Positions 59,954 to 64,000 of a stretch of 64,000 nucleotides of DNA are shown one piece after another. The first letter of the stretch is position 1; each line of letters starts with the position of its first letter. The stretch comes from an uncultured Formosa sp. (GTDB lineage Bacteria; Bacteroidota; Bacteroidia; Flavobacteriales; Flavobacteriaceae). The notes below the pieces were generated by a model. That model did no database searches and was not told where the DNA came from. It saw nothing but the letters and a program-made list of their open reading frames with translations. A program made the position numbers and the translations under genes. The stretch is from positions 1 through 64,000 of the forward strand of contig CABXZJ010000003.1 of NCBI GenBank assembly GCA_902516685.1, read 5' to 3'.

Positions 59954-62557
59954 CTATTTTTTAATAATCTTCTTTGTTAATACTGTATAGTCTGTTTGAA
60001 TTTCTAATAAATAAATACCGTTTTCAAAAGCATCTAAATCTATCTTAATTTTATTACTATTAAATTGTAAATTTTTAAATAATTTACCGTTAATGCTAAA
60101 TAACTTAACACCAACAATTCTACTTAAGCTAGTATTTATTCTTAAAATACTAGACACCGGATTTGGAAAAATTGATACAAAAGAATCTAAATTATGTTGT
60201 GAAATTGTTAAGTTTTGACTAACATCATCAACTGCAACCCAACTACTGGCTAAGCTGTTGTCTAAATCTAAACTTATAAGTTTAAGAAAAGACCCTTGCC
60301 CGTCGGCTTGTTCTGGCCATGGCAAATCATCATTATAAGTAACTTGATCAATGATATTACCATAGGCGTCTCTTAGAGTTAAATCTTCTCCATCGTTAGA
60401 TAAACTTCTAGAAAATTCACCAAAGGGTTCAAAGCCATAGCGCTGCGTAAAAGAATCTATTTCATTGGCTAGAAATATTGGCTGTTGCCCAGAAATTGAT
60501 GCGCCATCTGGAAATTGATAGGTAAGCCCCAGGCCGCCAAAATAAATGCCAGTTAAATCAATTGATGTATTGCTGTTGTTGGTGATTTCTAAAAATTCAA
60601 AATCACTTGAGTCTAGCTCAGCATCTACAAGGGGATGGTAGTTAATTTTAGAAATAACTAGTGGTGGTGTGATTACATCATTACATAAGCTAGTATCTGT
60701 CAATTGATTAGAAATCCATTCAATTCTCTCAGATATAAAAGCTTTCATATTTAAAAACTGTTGTTGATACTCACCTATTGAAGTACCAGAGATTATTTCC
60801 TGACGAGTTGCAGCTTCAGAAATTAGTAATTCAGTGGAATCAAGGATTGTAAATATTACATCTGTATCGAATGGCATGCCTGTTGAAGTTAGTTCTTGCC
60901 ATCGTTTTGTCAAATAACAATTAAATATTGGATCATCAAATAAATCTTTCCAAAACTTAGGACCCATATTACCATCAAAAAATTGCCATACATCAGTATG
61001 GCTTCGGTCATAGCCCCAATGAAATAAATCATTTCCAAATGATAGATTAAAATCCCATATCGGTCCAGCTCTAAGTTTTCCATTTCTATCTTTATGGAAA
61101 AAAGTACTGAACTCATATGCATCAACATTTGAGGCAAGCTCATTAATTAACATAAAATCTATGAAAGAAGGTAAATCAATTACAGATGGGTAACCTTCAG
61201 TCATAGAGCTATTACTTGGAACATCCACTAAAACACCAAGAGATTCAAACTGATTCTTAATATAATCGTGTTGCTGTGACATAACTGTACTAGACTTTGG
61301 ATGCTCATGAACAAAATTACTCTGCCACCCACCATAATTATCCATCGACCAGGCTACAACATCTTCACCTTCAATCTTATCAGTTTTAGTAATGTAACCG
61401 CCAGTTAATTTGGGGAGAGTTAAATCATCTTCTTTGATTTTTTTAATATCGATTCTACTATCGTCAGCTTTAAGTTTTTCCTGCAAAATATAGATTCCAC
61501 GAAAATCTCCATTTAAAACCAACTCACAATAACGACCTCTTGATGCATAATTAGATGTTAAATTAGACAGCTTGTAACTTAAAAAATCTCTTACATAAGA
61601 GGGGTCATAAGCTAAACCATTTAAAATCCAATCATTTTCTTTGGGCATTTCTAATAAATTAACATTTACCTTTTCACCAGCACTGTCATATGGCGTAAAA
61701 GCATATTGTTTTTTATCTAAAAAACTAGAAGTAGCACCACGATATTCAATTTTAATTGGACCATCATAATTAAGATTACTAGGGTTATCAACATCTGTTA
61801 GAAAGTTTCGTTCACCATTTTCTCTATATATAATTTTCATGGTCGCATCAATCTTTGGATCGTTAGGAATTTCTTGTCCGTTAATTGTTTCAATTACAAC
61901 AATTGGCAAATTTGAAGATTCAAAATCAATTTCAGTAGGGACTGAGGGTTCAACAAACCAAGTTGGAGGGGTTCTATAGTTGCTCGAAGAGTTATTTATG
62001 CCTAAAGATAACACAGGTAAAGCAGTTAAATCCGAAGAATCTAAAGCATGATTATGAACCTGAACAGCAATAATATTAGTTCCAACGCTTAAAAGTTCTT
62101 GATTAACAGAAAAACGCTCAGGGACAAAGCCTTGTGGAAGTAAAGCTTCATGCCACCCATCACTGGTTTGATCAAAATCAGGAATTGTTGCAGTCATTAA
62201 ATTTCTAGCGACTTCTTGTCCATTAACATATGCTATAAAGCCATCATCATAATCAATATCCAATAAAACAGATTCAATTTCAGAAACATCAAAAATTTCA
62301 AAAGTAGTTCGAATATAAACAGAAATTGTATTGTTAATTACTGTAGCATCATCTCCATCTCCATAGCCAAAACCCGAGTTTCCAGTATTCCAACTAGAGG
62401 CATTGAAATCTAGTTGATTCCAATTTGAGTTAGGTTGAGAAGTGGGAGTTAAATATTGCCATAAATCGCCTGGTAAAACAACACTTTCCCAGTGGTTAGC
62501 TTGAGACTGTACAATCAAAGTAGAAATCAACAAATAAATAAGGTAAAAACGTTTCAT
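59954..62557 (-). CDS. Secreted CotH-kinase-family protein with T9SS domain
   Basis: 867 residues. Order: signal peptide (about 1-20), an N-terminal beta-sandwich-like region (about 25-190, FGYGDGDDATVIN), CotH kinase domain (about 215-620) with RYCELVLNGDFRGIYILQEKL near 350, a lamin-tail-like domain (about 655-760, VISKINYHPLVDAELDSSDF), and a type IX secretion C-terminal domain (FPNPVSS near 790; KKIIKK end). CotH proteins of spores are atypical protein kinases; whether this exported one phosphorylates protein is unknown. Lone gene; ung lies 37 bases upstream. Confidence 0.87.
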   Translation of the reverse strand: MKRFYLIYLLISTLIVQSQANHWESVVLPGDLWQYLTPTSQPNSNWNQLDFNASSWNTGNSGFGYGDGDDATVINNTISVYIRTTFEIFDVSEIESVLLDIDYDDGFIAYVNGQEVARNLMTATIPDFDQTSDGWHEALLPQGFVPERFSVNQELLSVGTNIIAVQVHNHALDSSDLTALPVLSLGINNSSSNYRTPPTWFVEPSVPTEIDFESSNLPIVVIETINGQEIPNDPKIDATMKIIYRENGERNFLTDVDNPSNLNYDGPIKIEYRGATSSFLDKKQYAFTPYDSAGEKVNVNLLEMPKENDWILNGLAYDPSYVRDFLSYKLSNLTSNYASRGRYCELVLNGDFRGIYILQEKLKADDSRIDIKKIKEDDLTLPKLTGGYITKTDKIEGEDVVAWSMDNYGGWQSNFVHEHPKSSTVMSQQHDYIKNQFESLGVLVDVPSNSSMTEGYPSVIDLPSFIDFMLINELASNVDAYEFSTFFHKDRNGKLRAGPIWDFNLSFGNDLFHWGYDRSHTDVWQFFDGNMGPKFWKDLFDDPIFNCYLTKRWQELTSTGMPFDTDVIFTILDSTELLISEAATRQEIISGTSIGEYQQQFLNMKAFISERIEWISNQLTDTSLCNDVITPPLVISKINYHPLVDAELDSSDFEFLEITNNSNTSIDLTGIYFGGLGLTYQFPDGASISGQQPIFLANEIDSFTQRYGFEPFGEFSRSLSNDGEDLTLRDAYGNIIDQVTYNDDLPWPEQADGQGSFLKLISLDLDNSLASSWVAVDDVSQNLTISQHNLDSFVSIFPNPVSSILRINTSLSRIVGVKLFSINGKLFKNLQFNSNKIKIDLDAFENGIYLLEIQTDYTVLTKKIIKK

Positions 62558-62594
62558 GGCTAATATTTTATAAAATTAAAAAATAAACTCTTTA

Positions 62595-63278
62595 TTACCA
62601 ATTAATAGTATTTTGATTAGTTAATTTAAGATAATTATTAGCTTTACTGAAATGACGATTTCCAAACCAATATCCTCGATTAGCACTTAAAGGAGAAGGA
62701 TGACCACTTTTTAAAACTAAATGCTTATCAATATTAATTAATTTATCTTTTTTATGTGCAAATTTACCCCACAACATAAAAACTAAATTTGAATTATTAT
62801 TTGAGATAGTTTGAATGATATGGTTTGTAAATTCTTCCCAGCCATTTTTTTGATGACTTCCAGGCACAGACTCTCTAACAGTTAGAGTAGTATTTAATAA
62901 TAAAACTCCTTGAGATGCCCAAGCAGAAAGATCCCCGTTATTGGGATGTGGAATTTTCAAATCAGATTGTAATTCTTTATATATGTTTTTAAGAGACGGT
63001 GGTATACAAATATTTGAATTTACAGAGAATGCTAATCCGTTCGCTTGCCCTCTAGTATGGTAAGGATCCTGACCCAGAATTACAACTTTTAAATTTTTAT
63101 AATTACATAAATTAAATGCAGCAAAGATTTTATTTATTGTGGGACAACAAGAATATTGACTGTATTCATGTTTAATAAAAGTCAATAAAGATTTAAAATA
63201 CGTTTGTTCAAATTCTGAATTAAAAACTGAACACCAGTCTTCATTGATCTTAAACATTTTGTGGTTACTGTTGGTCAT
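62595..63278 (-). CDS. ung: Uracil-DNA glycosylase
   Basis: 227-residue family 1 UDG removing uracil from DNA. Seen: water-activating Asp71 in GQDPYH, the FxxxxWGxxA-like FMLWGKFA stretch near 168, and the leucine-loop GHPSPLSANRGY near 193-204. Start ATG 63278 (MTNSNHKMFKI), 19 bases after a -7 box; ATG 63257 is an alternative. Divergent from mutS2, with two facing -7 boxes in the 76 bases between starts. Confidence 0.95.
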   Translation of the reverse strand: MTNSNHKMFKINEDWCSVFNSEFEQTYFKSLLTFIKHEYSQYSCCPTINKIFAAFNLCNYKNLKVVILGQDPYHTRGQANGLAFSVNSNICIPPSLKNIYKELQSDLKIPHPNNGDLSAWASQGVLLLNTTLTVRESVPGSHQKNGWEEFTNHIIQTISNNNSNLVFMLWGKFAHKKDKLINIDKHLVLKSGHPSPLSANRGYWFGNRHFSKANNYLKLTNQNTINW

Positions 63279-63296
63279 AAATAAATGCTAACATCA

Positions 63297-63304
63297 CAAA
63301 TTTA
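63297..63304 (-). promoter_or_regulatory. -7 box of ung
   Basis: Minus strand TAAATTTG, 18 bases before the ung ATG. Confidence 0.5.
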
Positions 63305-63328
63305 AATTATATTCTGAACATTAATACT

Positions 63329-63336
63329 TAAATTTG
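63329..63336 (+). promoter_or_regulatory. -7 box of mutS2
   Basis: TAAATTTG, 18 bases before ATG 63355. Confidence 0.5.
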
Positions 63337-63354
63337 TAAACGTTTAAAAAAGAC

Positions 63355-64000
63355 ATGGTTAAAATTTCTCAAAAAATACTTGATGATTTAGAATTTGGCG
63401 CTGTTGTAGCCCAAGTTGCAGAGTTTTCTATAACTTCTCTTGGACGCTCTGAAATTGAGAAACTCACCCCCTACGCATTAAAAAAAGACTGTATAAAGAC
63501 TCTAAATCTGGTACACGAGTTTGTGTCATCCTTTGATAATGAAAATAGAATACCTAACCACGGTTTTGATGATATTACTGAAGAATTAAAACTACTAAGT
63601 ATTGAAAATAATTTTTTAGAAATAGAGCAGTTCAGAAAAATTGCAGTTATCTCAATAACTACCAACACACTTCTAAAGTTTTTTAAAAAATTTAGAGAAT
63701 ACTACTCCCTTCTATATCAACGCTCTGAGGAGCTTGAAAAAAATATGTCAGTGGCTATAAAAATCAATGCTGTAATTGACAAGTACGGAGGAATTAGAAA
63801 TGATGCCTCGGAAAATTTATATGCAATTCGTAAATCAATTCAAACTGTTCGTACCAAAATAAATACCAGTTTTAATTCAGCCTTGAGCCAATACAATAGC
63901 GCCGACTACTTGGACGATATAAGAGAAACCGTTATGGAAAATCGTCGCGTTTTAGCTGTGAAGGCTATGTACCGCCGAAAAGTAAAAGGAAGCATTATGG
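63355..64000 (+). CDS. mutS2: Endonuclease MutS2, 5' part
   Basis: The frame is open to the right edge (215 complete codons). Start ATG 63355: MVKISQKILDDLEFGAVVAQ, the typical N-terminus of MutS2, followed by a core-like helical region with GGIRNDASENLYAIRKSIQ (about 143-161) and RRVLAVKAMYRRKVKGSI at the cut. The ATPase and Smr domains lie outside. MutS2 suppresses homologous recombination and can rescue collided ribosomes. Sequence is unambiguous though incomplete. Confidence 0.88.
   Translation, partial: MVKISQKILDDLEFGAVVAQVAEFSITSLGRSEIEKLTPYALKKDCIKTLNLVHEFVSSFDNENRIPNHGFDDITEELKLLSIENNFLEIEQFRKIAVISITTNTLLKFFKKFREYYSLLYQRSEELEKNMSVAIKINAVIDKYGGIRNDASENLYAIRKSIQTVRTKINTSFNSALSQYNSADYLDDIRETVMENRRVLAVKAMYRRKVKGSIM

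Noticed and set aside
59940..59968. 10-base inverted repeat ATTATTAAAA/TTTTAATAAT at the CotH stop
   Set aside because: All A/T, overlaps the coding end, and no T run follows on either strand; likely chance in AT-rich DNA.
1..64000. tRNA, rRNA, CRISPR arrays, insertion sequences, prophage
   Set aside because: I looked for T-loop-like GGTTCGA signatures, regularly spaced direct repeats, transposase motifs and phage genes and saw none; small tRNA genes could still escape a reading by eye.

Overview
The window is chromosomal DNA from a marine-type Flavobacteriaceae member (Bacteroidota). The evidence is Bacteroidota-type promoters (a TAnnTTTG -7 box just upstream of short leaders), type IX secretion C-terminal domains on two exported proteins, and characteristic families (DUF4834, DUF4442, YfhO, BatA-like, LETM1-related, single-chain PurL, fused E1 alpha/beta). 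Sequence is AT-rich throughout, most strongly at about 14.4-36 kb. I see no rRNA, tRNA, CRISPR array, insertion sequence or prophage. This is mostly housekeeping sequence with some accessory genes.

Layout. 1-6.6 kb: 3' part of an rsmB-like rRNA methyltransferase, a secreted endonuclease I, and purL. 6.7-14.4 kb: lipid catabolism, with an acyl-CoA synthetase followed by a MarR regulator and the beta-oxidation genes (dehydrogenase/hydratase, thiolase, acyl-CoA dehydrogenase). 14.5-24.9 kb: an AT-rich accessory stretch with an M1 peptidase, a lipoprotein resembling Cu/Zn superoxide dismutase without metal ligands, a LETM1-related protein, an ECF sigma factor with a membrane partner, an acyltransferase, a cyclophilin lipoprotein, an OxyR-like regulator without the redox cysteines, a DUF4442 protein, an S10 peptidase and a GT2 glycosyltransferase. 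24.9-29.1 kb: a BatA-like protein, a dihydroorotase homologue lacking its HxH motif, a small membrane protein and an esterase. 29.1-36.5 kb: MBL hydrolase, a conserved unknown protein, peroxiredoxin and endonuclease III (divergent), an ECF sigma factor, uvrA, and two small genes.

36.5-42.8 kb: a minus-strand DUF4834-YfhO-GT4 operon, then an outer-membrane barrel and a GNAT-like protein. 42.8-48.4 kb: a minus-strand run with an alpha-oxoamine synthase and a cysteine-synthase-like enzyme that together fit capnine (sulfonolipid) synthesis, then an S9 peptidase and a threonine aldolase. 48.5-54.8 kb: prfB with an intact programmed +1 frameshift, an ArsC-like protein, a small membrane protein, fumC, hutI and fused ftcD. 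54.8-64 kb: sterol-desaturase-like protein, fused branched-chain-type E1, a 2OG-Fe(II) oxygenase, an SUI1 protein and a nucleoside phosphorylase, a secreted CotH-type protein, ung, and the 5' part of mutS2.

The points most worth a second look are the metal-free SOD-like lipoprotein, the cysteine-less OxyR-like regulator (Ser199/Thr208 where Cys199/Cys208 are expected), the candidate capnine gene pair, the prfB frameshift in a phylum whose ribosomes hide the anti-Shine-Dalgarno, the palindromes at the marR-fad promoter, and three conserved-looking genes under 60 codons.
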